From the NCBI GenBank assembly GCA_039105265.1, contig JAPFFF010000011.1, positions 1,922,001-1,986,000 on the forward strand: a DNA stretch of 64,000 nt. Direction: 5' to 3'. Made by a program: the position numbers and the translations under genes. The DNA comes from Tritrichomonas musculus (Eukaryota > Parabasalia > Tritrichomonadida > Tritrichomonadidae). Position 1 is the first letter of the stretch. The number at the start of each line of letters is the position of its first letter. A model generated the notes under the pieces. That model saw nothing but the letters and a program-made list of their open reading frames with translations. It made no database searches and had not been told where the DNA came from. Positions 10,204 through 19,800 of the stretch are shown here, piece after piece.

Positions 10204-12267
10204 ATGAGTAAAACAACACTGATACTCGAATCAGGTCATGTATTACAAGGCAATAATACTCAAAAATTATTAGGATATTGTAATAGACTCAACAATGAAC
10301 TGGGATTCAATATCAGTACTACGAATGCTCAGGGTGGATTACTGGCGGATAGAACATATGCCCGAAATTTGTTGAAAGTTCTAAATGAATTCAATTTCGG
10401 TATTCGTGAAGGAAATATTGTAAATGAAAATTCAATAGAGAGATTCATTCAAAGGGTTCAAGAAGATCATCCTATTGAAAGACCCTTGACTCACAAAGAT
10501 TTAGCGGATATGGGTGATGATACATTCAGTAAATGGATTCGAATTACTCCCTCATTTTATAATGAATTATCCAAAAGCGTCGACAAACGAATCCTAAGAC
10601 AACATGGGGACGAAGCTTTTCCAAATAATATTATTAATACGGCCATATCTATACTCAACTATCATAACTTTGCCGCAAACGACAACACCGATCATAAATA
10701 TGTCAGACGTATTTATCCAGATAGTCTTCAACATTTCGTAAATAGAGTATATTCACATAGGGAAATTCCTTCTAGCGATAATAACGTTATTCCTCTTCCT
10801 TCTGTCCCTCCATCAAGTCCTCCAGAAACTTCACATAGGGAACCTCAAGAGTATTCAGGATTTTTCTTTAGACTTGGAGCAGGAGAGACTTTTCCGGAAT
10901 TAAATCCCTTAAACAAATTGAGAAGACCTCCTTCAACACCTCAAACGCCTTCAAGGACTTTGTCCCGGTCAGCAGAGCTGTCAACACCTCAAAATAACAA
11001 CAACGATAATACAATTTTATTTCAAAATCAAATGACACAACAAGTAAATGTAAACAACCAAGATGTAGAACGATTAATTAGCGATTTAATTCTGAAATAC
11101 AATATATCCGCCCAACAACCTACTTCTCGTCAAGATTTAGATCCACGAGCTGATGTAGCATTATATGAAATTACTGCTATGTATAAAGATTTACCATCTA
11201 GACACGGTTCTGCAGGAGCGCGTGATAAAGCGGGAATGGAGGCTTTGGAACACATAGTATTAAAACTCAAAAAGGATATAAAACGTGTCGCACAAGCAAT
11301 TTCTCCACAAGGAGCACAGAGAATGGTTGAGAAACACAATGAGAAATCACCAAATAGCCCATGGACTTTTGTCCACGCAGATATAAACGGAGATAAGATC
11401 CCTGATGTCGCCATCAGAAACGCCAACAATAAATATGTCTATGTAAATGGATATACAACAACAAAATCCGACTGGCCAATGCGATATGGTTTCTACAATC
11501 AATATCCCACAAGAGAGGCCCGAAAAGAATCAGGATTTAAGAGCGCAAGAGAATATACTAATAACTTATTTGGCGGTCATTTTGACGTCGAAAATACAAA
11601 CCCATATATGAAAGGTAATATGCTCGGATTTACAGTACCAGAATCATGGCAAAATTACGAACATGAAGGCTATAAGAAACCATCCAACAAGAGAATGACT
11701 TCATACAGGAGATTCGAATACTTTATTTTCAGAAAGGCGTTCGATCACGCAATCGGTAAATTAATCACCAACAACTCTATCGGAAACATAACGCAAAAAC
11801 CACTTAGCAAATACAAGATGCAGATTTACAGTAAGGCATGCGCTATGATGTGGAATTATTATATTATACACGATTTTGCAGTAAGGTCCGGATATGGAAA
11901 TGTCGATCCAAATAGTAAAGATTTCGATAAATTGAAGAAAAAGAACAAACAACTAATTGATGATCTTGTTAGTGATTTAATAGCCCACACTCTCTACATA
12001 AAAGATGGTCATAATGAACAACAGAGAAAAGCCTTTTCAAACCACATTGCCAATCATGCCATGTATGCTATTCTCCATGCAGCAGCAACATTACAGAAAC
12101 CAGAAATATTCGAAGTACACGACCAACAACCGCCCGAAATTGACGATTTCGATTATTTAGAACAAAATCATCCTAATAATCAATGGACTCAAGAAGGCCA
12201 AGGCAATTGGGACGATCATGATGTTTGGTTTAATGATGACGAAGCAGCTGCACAACTCCATGCATAA
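10204..12267 (+). CDS. Element A large protein with DxNGDxxxD motif (unknown structural role)
   Basis: A 687-residue protein with an N-terminal globular part (about 1-185), a Pro/Ser/Thr/Asn-rich linker (about 195-275), and a C-terminal region. Near residues 393-401 it carries DINGDKIPD followed by an IRNANNKYVYVNGY stretch and then KSDWP. The partial gene at the right edge of the window has the same layout (DLNGDKVED, then PVIINGFKLVKSDP), so the two are homologous across elements A and C. The DxNGDxxxD pattern resembles a calcium-binding loop; this is inference. The acidic C-terminus ends in DDEAAAQLHA. It sits between the 171-residue gene and the ATPase, all on the + strand. A virion or DNA-end protein is possible; I cannot name it. 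Confidence 0.8.
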   Translation: MSKTTLILESGHVLQGNNTQKLLGYCNRLNNELGFNISTTNAQGGLLADRTYARNLLKVLNEFNFGIREGNIVNENSIERFIQRVQEDHPIERPLTHKDLADMGDDTFSKWIRITPSFYNELSKSVDKRILRQHGDEAFPNNIINTAISILNYHNFAANDNTDHKYVRRIYPDSLQHFVNRVYSHREIPSSDNNVIPLPSVPPSSPPETSHREPQEYSGFFFRLGAGETFPELNPLNKLRRPPSTPQTPSRTLSRSAELSTPQNNNNDNTILFQNQMTQQVNVNNQDVERLISDLILKYNISAQQPTSRQDLDPRADVALYEITAMYKDLPSRHGSAGARDKAGMEALEHIVLKLKKDIKRVAQAISPQGAQRMVEKHNEKSPNSPWTFVHADINGDKIPDVAIRNANNKYVYVNGYTTTKSDWPMRYGFYNQYPTREARKESGFKSAREYTNNLFGGHFDVENTNPYMKGNMLGFTVPESWQNYEHEGYKKPSNKRMTSYRRFEYFIFRKAFDHAIGKLITNNSIGNITQKPLSKYKMQIYSKACAMMWNYYIIHDFAVRSGYGNVDPNSKDFDKLKKKNKQLIDDLVSDLIAHTLYIKDGHNEQQRKAFSNHIANHAMYAILHAAATLQKPEIFEVHDQQPPEIDDFDYLEQNHPNNQWTQEGQGNWDDHDVWFNDDEAAAQLHA

Positions 12268-12316
12268 AAATTCCAATAAATCTTCACTTATTTTTTTGCA
12301 GTCTTTTGGGAAATAA

Positions 12317-13132
12317 ATGAGTTTGAAAGTTGTAAATTCTCTTGTCTCAGAAACTCTGAAACAAAACGCAAACAATTTATCGGGTGCTTTAATAGAGCCC
12401 ATACACGAAGATATTCATATAAAATATAACTCTGTAAATGTTGTGGTTGGGAAACAAAATTCTGGAAAAACCGTCATTGCTCTCCAAGAAATTATCAAAA
12501 TAGGATTAATAAAAACACACCACTTACTAATCTATATCACGAAAAATGGTGACGAAAATGATAGGAGTTTCCAATCTCTCAAACACCTCATCAAAATGCA
12601 ATATATTACCGTTTCCGAGAAGATGGCAGTCGATTTTATCACTGAATTAATTGCTGCAAAGAACCTCTACTATCTTGTTAAGCGAGAAGGATTGGAGGAA
12701 AGATTAGATGATGGACAAAAAAATGATATGTTCAAGGTGCTTCACATTACTGATTTCAGCAAAGATTTTCTCCATACACTGATACTTTTCGATGATATTT
12801 CAAACAACAAACTATTTTCGTCCGAAGAATCGTTTTTCTCCCAACAGCTCCGAAGATGCAGACACACAAATATTTCCTACTTTTTATTGATTCAAGGATG
12901 GAAAGGCATCAAACCACATATCAAAAATGAGATTACGACTTTGTTCGTTTTCCCTTGCTTCAACCGTCAACAACTGCACTATATTTATTCCCAATCAGCA
13001 AGTAATTTGGACTTTGAGGAGTTCTACAATATGTATAGGCAATTGTCTGAAGAAAAAAATTATAATCCAGATTCTCATTCCTGTCTAATTGTACAGGTAT
13101 CAGAGGGAGGAGAAACTTCTATATCCATCTGA
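12317..13132 (+). CDS. A32-type DNA packaging ATPase (FtsK/HerA superfamily) of element A
   Basis: A 271-residue P-loop ATPase. Walker A is VVVGKQNSGKT near residues 42-52 and the Walker B-like strand LILFDDIS is near 156-163, followed by a QQLRRCRHTNISYFLLIQGW segment that fits the sensor/arginine region of the family. Size and motifs match the Polinton genome-packaging ATPase, which in related viruses pumps DNA into the preformed capsid. The ATG at 12317 follows a T-run and AAATAA. The last 58 bases overlap the 3' end of the opposed coiled-coil gene. It reads open throughout. Confidence 0.88.
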   Translation: MSLKVVNSLVSETLKQNANNLSGALIEPIHEDIHIKYNSVNVVVGKQNSGKTVIALQEIIKIGLIKTHHLLIYITKNGDENDRSFQSLKHLIKMQYITVSEKMAVDFITELIAAKNLYYLVKREGLEERLDDGQKNDMFKVLHITDFSKDFLHTLILFDDISNNKLFSSEESFFSQQLRRCRHTNISYFLLIQGWKGIKPHIKNEITTLFVFPCFNRQQLHYIYSQSASNLDFEEFYNMYRQLSEEKNYNPDSHSCLIVQVSEGGETSISI

Positions 13133-13467
13133 GGATTTAAGAAATGTATGATGTTATTTATTGTTTCTTTCATAGGTTCTACCAACTTCGTTATTTCACG
13201 AATTTGCTGTATCTCTTTTTTTAGTTCATCTAGCTCGTTGCTAAGGTCAATTTCATATTGTGAATTTTGCTTCATTTTTTTGAGACTCAACACGTTCTTG
13301 ATTCTCGTTATTCGATACCCTTTTATGAGATATAATTTATTGAGTTTATGCGTCGTAAGTTTATCCATCTCTTCTTTATTCTTGTTATAGTATAAAATGA
13401 ATTCATCAACTGTATCAAACTCTTTTGTATGTTTTGAGATAGGCTCGATTACTTTGATGTCGTTCAT
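13075..13467 (-). CDS. Element A small coiled-coil protein
   Basis: About 130 residues, starting from the ATG at 13467. The frame extends upstream only to a GTG, which is not a likely eukaryotic start, and GGAAATG here matches the GGAAATG start of the neighbouring gene at 13805. Residues about 70-110 (ELDELKKEIQQIREITKLVEP) look like a coiled coil, after a basic stretch KLYLIKGYRITRIKN. The C-terminus is hydrophilic. Its end overlaps the ATPase gene by 58 bases on the other strand. I do not recognise a family; small coiled-coil proteins next to capsid genes are common in such elements. Confidence 0.7.
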   Translation of the reverse strand: MNDIKVIEPISKHTKEFDTVDEFILYYNKNKEEMDKLTTHKLNKLYLIKGYRITRIKNVLSLKKMKQNSQYEIDLSNELDELKKEIQQIREITKLVEPMKETINNIIHFLNPQMDIEVSPPSDTCTIRQE

Positions 13468-13499
13468 TTCCTTTTCAATAAACACAAATAAAATTCATC

Positions 13500-13805
13500 T
13501 TACTTCAACAAAGGAATATCAAATCTTCCTGGATTAGTTACTGGACCGTTAATAGGCTGAGACCAACTATTATTTGTCTGTCTTATACCCGCGCCGTTTA
13601 CTCCCAACGCCTTATTCCCAGCAAATTTTCCTGCATAATCGCCTATTTTATTGATTACATTTCCTACAGGTCCGCCTATTGCCCCACCTAGTACTGGAGC
13701 GACTTTTGACACAATTTCAGCACCTTTTTTCAGTACCGGTAATGCTTTTCCGATTACGTTTTTTGCTCCGTTAATGATGTTTTTAAACCAACTTCCGAAT
13801 GCCAT
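13500..13805 (-). CDS. Small Gly/Ala-rich protein, pVI-like minor capsid candidate
   Basis: 101 residues. Residues 1-30 form an amphipathic basic helix (GSWFKNIINGAKNVIGKALP), followed by a hydrophobic Gly/Ala-rich stretch (VAPVLGGAIGGPVGNVINKI) and a polar C-terminus. This is the profile of membrane-active minor capsid proteins such as adenovirus pVI and the pX-like proteins of Polintons. It lies directly upstream of, and divergent from, the major capsid gene, which is the usual neighbourhood. The assignment rests on composition and position, not on a sequence match. It shares the AAAAGGAAATG start context with the coiled-coil gene downstream, so the two are probably expressed alike. Confidence 0.6.
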   Translation of the reverse strand: MAFGSWFKNIINGAKNVIGKALPVLKKGAEIVSKVAPVLGGAIGGPVGNVINKIGDYAGKFAGNKALGVNGAGIRQTNNSWSQPINGPVTNPGRFDIPLLK

Positions 13806-13875
13806 TTCCTTTTAAGTAAAATGTTCATATAACAAACTTTACAACTCCTTTATTGTCATTTTTATATTAAATCAA

Positions 13876-15765
13876 ATGACCTACTACAACGCACAGACCA
13901 AAAATTTAGGAAATGATGAAGGCGATGTTCTCTCATTTTTCCAGTCAAAATTACGAAATCTCATTCAAAGAAACGGAGGAGACAATACATTTTCTTTCGT
14001 CATGGAAGAGTTCAAAGACAAAGACGCCCCACTCCCAGTCGGCACAAAAACACGTATCAAATTATCTCATTCCGGCCATACAATCACCCAAATTGAAAAG
14101 TCTTTTACCACAATTCTCCTTGATTTCATCATTAAATTGTCCCAGCCCATTGACGTATCTGCAGACACAAATGGATTGATGAAAATATTTGTCGGATTCA
14201 AGAATGCTGTAGAATTTTATGAAGATTGTCGCTTCTGGATAAATGATGAACTCTTAGGCGCATATCGACAAGACGAACTCCAAAGAGAATCTTTCGCCTA
14301 TAATTCCATCAAACCTCGTGATGCAAAAGCAACATCAAAATATTCTCATTCAACTTGGGAAAATGTTAGTCAATTCTCCCCTTCGGTATGCGGTTGTTAT
14401 GTCGATTTAAAGGATATTGCTGATGGACAACCACATAAATTTACCATTGAATTAACCATCCCATTTGTCGACCAACTTGCTCTTCAGGCATGGTAGTTAT
14501 ATCCAAACGCAATTTGCGGAGAGATAGAAGAAGAGATCAAAACATCTTTACGCGCTCTTGTCTGGGCACAAATCAATCCAAATATCGTTAAGGAAACTCT
14601 ACAATTTTTGGAAGACAAAGAAATTGCCGAAGAAATGCCTGCTGTCATCCCAATCTCACGAAAATTCACACAAATAGGCCGTCCGTCTGTTATTGTTTCT
14701 CATTATTCTGCAAAACCAACTCCTTCCCAAAAACTTCATATCGAATACCAAAGATACAAAGGCGCAAATGTCTATGATGACGATGTTTTGGAACATCCAA
14801 CAATCAATTTCGGATATACTGACGAAGAATTTACAAAATATGGAGTTTCAAGAGATGATGTCAATAAAAAAGAATTTGCAGAATTAATCGCAGCAGCTAA
14901 TCCAGACAAACCATTGGATCCAGGAGATACTGTCAAAATTATCAAAAGTGAATTGAAAGGAGCCTTACTCGCCACAACAAAATCAGAGAATATCAACCTC
15001 AAAACAGAGAAAATTACTTTGGATGTCCTTGGAGGAACTATTCAATTAGGTCGTTCAAATTTGGCAGGTTTTGGTCTCAAACCAGATGTTTATCAAGGAC
15101 TTGTCAGAGAATTACAAACTCCTTTATTGATTCCGTCTCAGGAACTTACAAGAGAAATATTCGAAGGAACTGCCAAAGTAAACGGTCTCGAAATCAGTAA
15201 GTCAATTCCATTGAGAAATGCGACAAATATCACAATGATGTTTCCAAAATCTCCTGCTGACATTACTTGTTTCGACAATATTATGTATCAAAATGTCCAG
15301 CTTGTAGTCAATAAAAGAACATATCCAGACACAGAATTTGCCAATACTTGTGCTGCAAGATTTTATCAACATCAGCTTATCGCAAACGAACTAGATGGAG
15401 CCTTAGAAGCCACACAAGAATTTGAAGACTCTTTCACACAGCCATTAAACGACCCAGCAACAGGAAAACGATATACAAATTGCCGCTCTGACGGAACATC
15501 TTTTGGTATAAACTTCCAACTTGAAAGGAGTAATGCAGGCTATGTATTTGACGGAATAGACACAGGAAGTACTTCAATAACCGTTACGTTCAGAGGTCAG
15601 CCAATGTATCGTGGCGATGATGACACATACTTTATTCCCGACCCAGAATATCCCAACATGCATCCTCCCAGTCCAGAAGCCTGGATTTGTTCTGATACAT
15701 ACTTCACTTGGAGCGTTAATGGAGTCGAATATTATCAGACTGGCGTGCCTGCAGGAAAAGAGTAA
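13876..15765 (+). pseudogene. Major capsid protein candidate (double jelly-roll type), element A
   Basis: The region codes for about 630 residues, the size expected for Polinton double jelly-roll capsid proteins, and lies next to the pVI-like gene and one gene from the ATPase. It is rich in predicted beta strands with few charged clusters, for example FTTILLDFIIKLSQPIDV early and TSITVTFRGQPMY late. It looks broken, with about one break, so the element may no longer make a full capsid. The start at 13876 has the TCAAATG context shared with the 10204 gene, and TCATTTTT about 20 bases upstream resembles a trichomonad initiator. The assignment is by length, fold impression and context. Confidence 0.65.
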
Positions 15766-15802
15766 ATTATTTATTCTAAATATTTTTTTATCCTCAACGC
15801 AA

Positions 15803-16387
15803 ATGGCAACAATAGAATTTGTCCCTCTTAAAGATTTCGAAAATGACTATGAAATATTATCACAATATCCTTTCACAATTCGCAAGAAATCAAATCATTA
15901 TATTATTTCAGAATGGCACGATTATAAAGGATATTTAAAGATAAAATTGAATCAAAAAGCATATTTCAAACATGTTATTATCGCAAAACAATTTATACAA
16001 AATGATGACCCAGAACATAAATCTCAAGTAGACCATCGCGACAAAAATAAGCAAAATTATCATCTCGAAAATCTTCGTTGGGCAACTCCTTCACAAAATC
16101 AAAAAAATAAATCATCATGTAAAGGAGTGGTATACGAGTATTTAGATGATATTCCGGATGAAGCAATAAAACTGACAGATTATTCAACCAAAAAGGGAAA
16201 ACATGAAATCGAAAATTACTATTTTCATAACGACATTTTCTATTTCTATAACGGAATTCAATACAGAAAACTCCATGTTATTGAATCAAAAAATGGTTTG
16301 AAATATGTTCATATGACAGATAATAATGGACAAAATATCAGTGTTTATTATGCCAATTTCAAGAAACAGTATGACTTACAGTCCTAG
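15803..16387 (+). CDS. HNH homing-type endonuclease (NUMOD4 + HNH) in element A
   Basis: A 194-residue protein. Residues 1-30 (EFVPLKDFENDYEILSQYPF) match the NUMOD4-type DNA-binding module, and residues about 70-100 hold the HNH nuclease core with QVDHRDKNKQNYHLENLRW and then NQKNK. Such genes are selfish endonucleases that spread by cutting DNA. I choose the ATG at 15803; upstream in-frame codons lie inside the capsid gene, and CAACGCAAATG matches other starts in this element. A related copy lies at 26092. The C-terminal half (about 115-194) is aromatic-rich and beta-like, perhaps a second DNA-binding part. It reads open. Confidence 0.85.
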   Translation: MATIEFVPLKDFENDYEILSQYPFTIRKKSNHYIISEWHDYKGYLKIKLNQKAYFKHVIIAKQFIQNDDPEHKSQVDHRDKNKQNYHLENLRWATPSQNQKNKSSCKGVVYEYLDDIPDEAIKLTDYSTKKGKHEIENYYFHNDIFYFYNGIQYRKLHVIESKNGLKYVHMTDNNGQNISVYYANFKKQYDLQS

Positions 16388-16439
16388 GGAGTATGAGTAA
16401 AAAAAACAGTAAAATATTTTTTTGCGCATGCTCAGTAAA

Positions 16440-16455
16440 GAGTCATAAACGACTC
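16440..16455. terminator. Hairpin between convergent genes (GAGTC/GACTC)
   Basis: GAGTC at 16440-16444 pairs with GACTC at 16451-16455 over a 6-base loop. It lies where the HNH gene (+) and the 110-residue gene (-) converge. Role as a 3'-end signal is inferred. Confidence 0.4.
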
Positions 16456-16786
16456 AATATTCCAACTTCAAGAAAACAGTGAAGTTATCAGGCTTTATTT
16501 CGTTCCCTTCTGCGTCTGTAAACCATATCCTAAACTCTCTTTTTGTCCCGACAAATTCGTATTTCCTATTATCGTCCGGAGGAGTCAAATTGGCGTACCA
16601 GACAAGAGAATCTTCGTACTCATCTCTTTGAATAAATGAAGCGTGCATTTCTGTTTCTCCGTCCAGATATCCATTACAAGTAGCTCGACAAAATTGGAAG
16701 GAAATATATCGTTTATTCAATGAATTTGTGAATTCTGAGGGCAAAATATTGTTGTACTTTTTGGTAATGAAGTATGTCTTGGGCAT
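16454..16786 (-). CDS. Element A unknown protein, 110 residues
   Basis: I do not recognise it. It is short and beta-rich, with ordered hydrophobic strands (RYISFQFCRATCNGYL, SLVWYANLTPP, NFTVFLKLEY at the C-terminus) and no membrane segment. The final strand pattern resembles the end of the 333-residue protein at 28615 (SFVIEMQFLQYDKMFI), so a small jelly-roll or other virion protein is possible, but that is weak. It is divergent from the fibre gene with a 45-base gap, convergent with the HNH gene, and bracketed by TGCGCATGCTC repeats. The start ATG at 16786 follows AATAA. Confidence 0.65.
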   Translation of the reverse strand: MPKTYFITKKYNNILPSEFTNSLNKRYISFQFCRATCNGYLDGETEMHASFIQRDEYEDSLVWYANLTPPDDNRKYEFVGTKREFRIWFTDAEGNEIKPDNFTVFLKLEY

Positions 16787-16831
16787 TTATTTATTTTAAA
16801 ATGATGCGCATGCTCTCAGCGTTTAATTTTC

Positions 16832-19800
16832 ATGAAAACGATGACTGCAATACTGACTAAACAGAACGCTTTAGACGGTGCATTTACGGGTGGTTCAAAG
16901 AATCCTTCCTCAATAAACTGTGATGAAATAAACGCCAAAACAGCTGATATCGAACAAGATTTGACCGTGGGAGGAGATATAAATTTGGGAGGAATCTCTC
17001 TGAAATCTCAGCTCATTAATCACGCAGAAACTCTGAGTAATCATGAAGAACGAATAACTTCTTTGGAAAAATCTCCTAATGGACTACAATTTGAAGATGG
17101 TCTTGACGCCTATTCCCTTGATTTAAACTCCTTGTCGAAAGCAGAAAATGACGACATCTCCGATGACTCCTGCGAAACAGGCGAATACAATATTTTGAAA
17201 ATCAAAATAGATATACCGTCTGACTATTCAGGAGATGTTTTTACAATAAACTGTTCAACGTTTGGGGAAGCAAAAATAGACGCAAAAAACGGCAAATTTA
17301 CGAATCCCAAAATCGACTCAAATAACGCAATTTCCTATATCGAAAACGAATTATCCGCCCGAATTTATATGAGTAAGGAATCTCTAGACAATCCTTTTGA
17401 CCTCTTTACTTCTGGTTTCATGAAAATAAATTTCACAGGGAAGGTGAAGCAATATATTTCAAACAAGGAATCTAACCTCATAAATATCAAATGTAATAAT
17501 ATCGATGCAGAAAATTGTCTCAAACTTTATACTTCCCCTTTACCGAATTTCTATGAGATGAAGTCTTATGGGACCACAGAAAATGAACAGTATTATTATG
17601 CTGATTGGGGCTATATTCCCGGAACAGAAGAATTTGACAAGCTCTTAGATGGACAAACTTTTGAGTTCCATGATGAGGTATTTGGTACAGATTTCAAACT
17701 CACAAAGCAAAATAATGAATGGGTCGGTAATAATTTGTCATACAATATTCCTGGCTCCAAATCAATCAAAGGAGAAACTGAGTTCTTCAAGCATACATAT
17801 CAAGGAATTTTCATTGAGCAAAACGACACAAATCGATACGTCCTAAGGAATTGGATACATAATTATTCCGACAAAAATCCTTTTGAAGTCATTGTTGAGA
17901 AAGGACTTTGTACATTTAACGATTGCGAAGTGGCAAAATACGAAGATAAAGACGAATATTGGAGTGTTCTACTGAAATGTACCAAGAAAGAGTCATGTAA
18001 TTTTTCGGCAAGTCTAAATATAAACGGAATAGAATATACCTCTGAATTTGGGTATTCTCATAGTAGTTATGAGTCAGAATCGTGCTATAAAGTTGTTTCA
18101 GAAAATTGTTATAAATATATTCCTTTCCACTACAATAGCCGAATAGATATTGGGAATCCTCCTTACGGCCTGATACTTTATATGCCCTCTGACAAAGAAG
18201 TAATTTTTCCGATACCAGATGTTTCATATAAAGAAGGAGGAAATACTTTTGAGTTTCTGGCAGGATGTGGGTATTATTCTGTCGTACCAAGACCTGAAGC
18301 ATGCAGTACTTTATACACAAACTGTAATATACAGACTTCTGGCGTCGTTATTGGGGAAAATATTGAGTCTCATCTTTTTGTTCTAAATTCTTTGGGAAAT
18401 ACAGTAGATATAGCAAATAATAGAATATCTGAGCTGCAAAATCTTTATTCAAACCTCCAAAAACAACTAAACGATATGAAAAACAAGACAAATTGGTTTA
18501 ATTATATCAAAGATGTTGTGTGTATAGCTGGTGCCACAGTTAATTTTGTCGGCGGTCCAAAGGCGCTTTTATCGTTGGCGGCAGAGGGAATATCAAAGGT
18601 AAAAAGATTTTGTTTTGCTGGTGAAGAGGTTTCAGAAGGAGCGGAGGCAATAGTTCGGGACGTTGATGTTCTTGCGGCTCCAAGAGAGATTCGAACTGCG
18701 CTGGAATTTATTGAAGAAATAGAGGCGTTTGACAAGAAATGTTTCCGATATCTTTGTTATGGAGTTGATGACGATGAGGAGATTAAAATAGACGGAGAGT
18801 ATGAAGATTTTCGGATAAATGTTCCGTATTTAGATGTATATGCAGAAAATTGTCCTTCAGCTGCTTGGATTATGTCGATGACAAGAGAACAGAAACCGAT
18901 TTTGTTGGGCGAAGAACTGACTAACAAACAGCTGATTACAGCAAAGGCAGTCAAAAAATTGATAGATAATCATATGAAACAGCTCAAAACAGTCGATTTA
19001 TCGGGATATATTTCAAAGAAAGAAGCGGATGGAAAATATGTGTTAAAAACAGATATATTATCAACTGAGAAAATATCTCAAGAATTATCAATCGCTACAA
19101 AATTCGTAAATGGAACAACAAATGATGAGGATAAAAGAACTTATATCACAAATTTGGATGGAGATTTATGCAACATATTAAAGAAATCATCACTTTTTGT
19201 GAAAGGCTCTTGTAATAATGAAGATATTTCAGGAGAATATTTGTATGATAGTGAAGACGCGGAATATTATCATTACAAGAAAGGCGAAAATACTTTTTCT
19301 ATATACTTTTTCTATTACGGTGGAACATTCAGATATAACGGAAATTATGTTGTGGACCTAGAGTCTGTAAGTTATTCATACGAACCTGAAGTTTATGACG
19401 AATATTGTATTCCAAACTTAAATTTCGTAAAAAATAATTTTGCTCAGAAAACAGAATTGACCCGTGCTATTGACCAAGTAAAAAGTGAGATTCCTGAAAT
19501 TATTGAGGGACAAACAACAATTCAATTCAAAATTGAAAATAATACAATTCCTGATTTGGATTACGACAAATATCATGAAATGATTGAGCTGTATGGACTG
19601 GATATTGTTTCATCAAACAATTTTTATACGGCTCATTATGTTCATGTAGATTATTCGTACAATGACGATCAACCCTCTCAGATAATGCGTATGGAAGGAA
19701 GTGATACAGGTCTTTGGTTTCTGTATGACTGTCATGAATTAATCAATCCAGGAACTGGTGAAACACCGGAAATTTTATCATGTTCAATAACCAAAAATAT

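Larger units (their letters stand above)
16423..16815. repeat. Pair of 11-bp TGCGCATGCTC repeats flanking a reverse gene
   Basis: TGCGCATGCTC occurs at 16423-16433 and at 16805-16815, followed by CAG in one and TCAG in the other, bracketing the reverse gene at 16454-16786. The core TGCGCA and GCATGC are palindromic. The right copy lies in the divergent promoter gap of 16786 and 16832, so it could be a control site. Confidence 0.5.

Noticed and set aside
17916-18320. 134-residue reverse open frame inside the fibre gene
   Set aside because: Antisense shadow of a well-supported 1259-residue gene.
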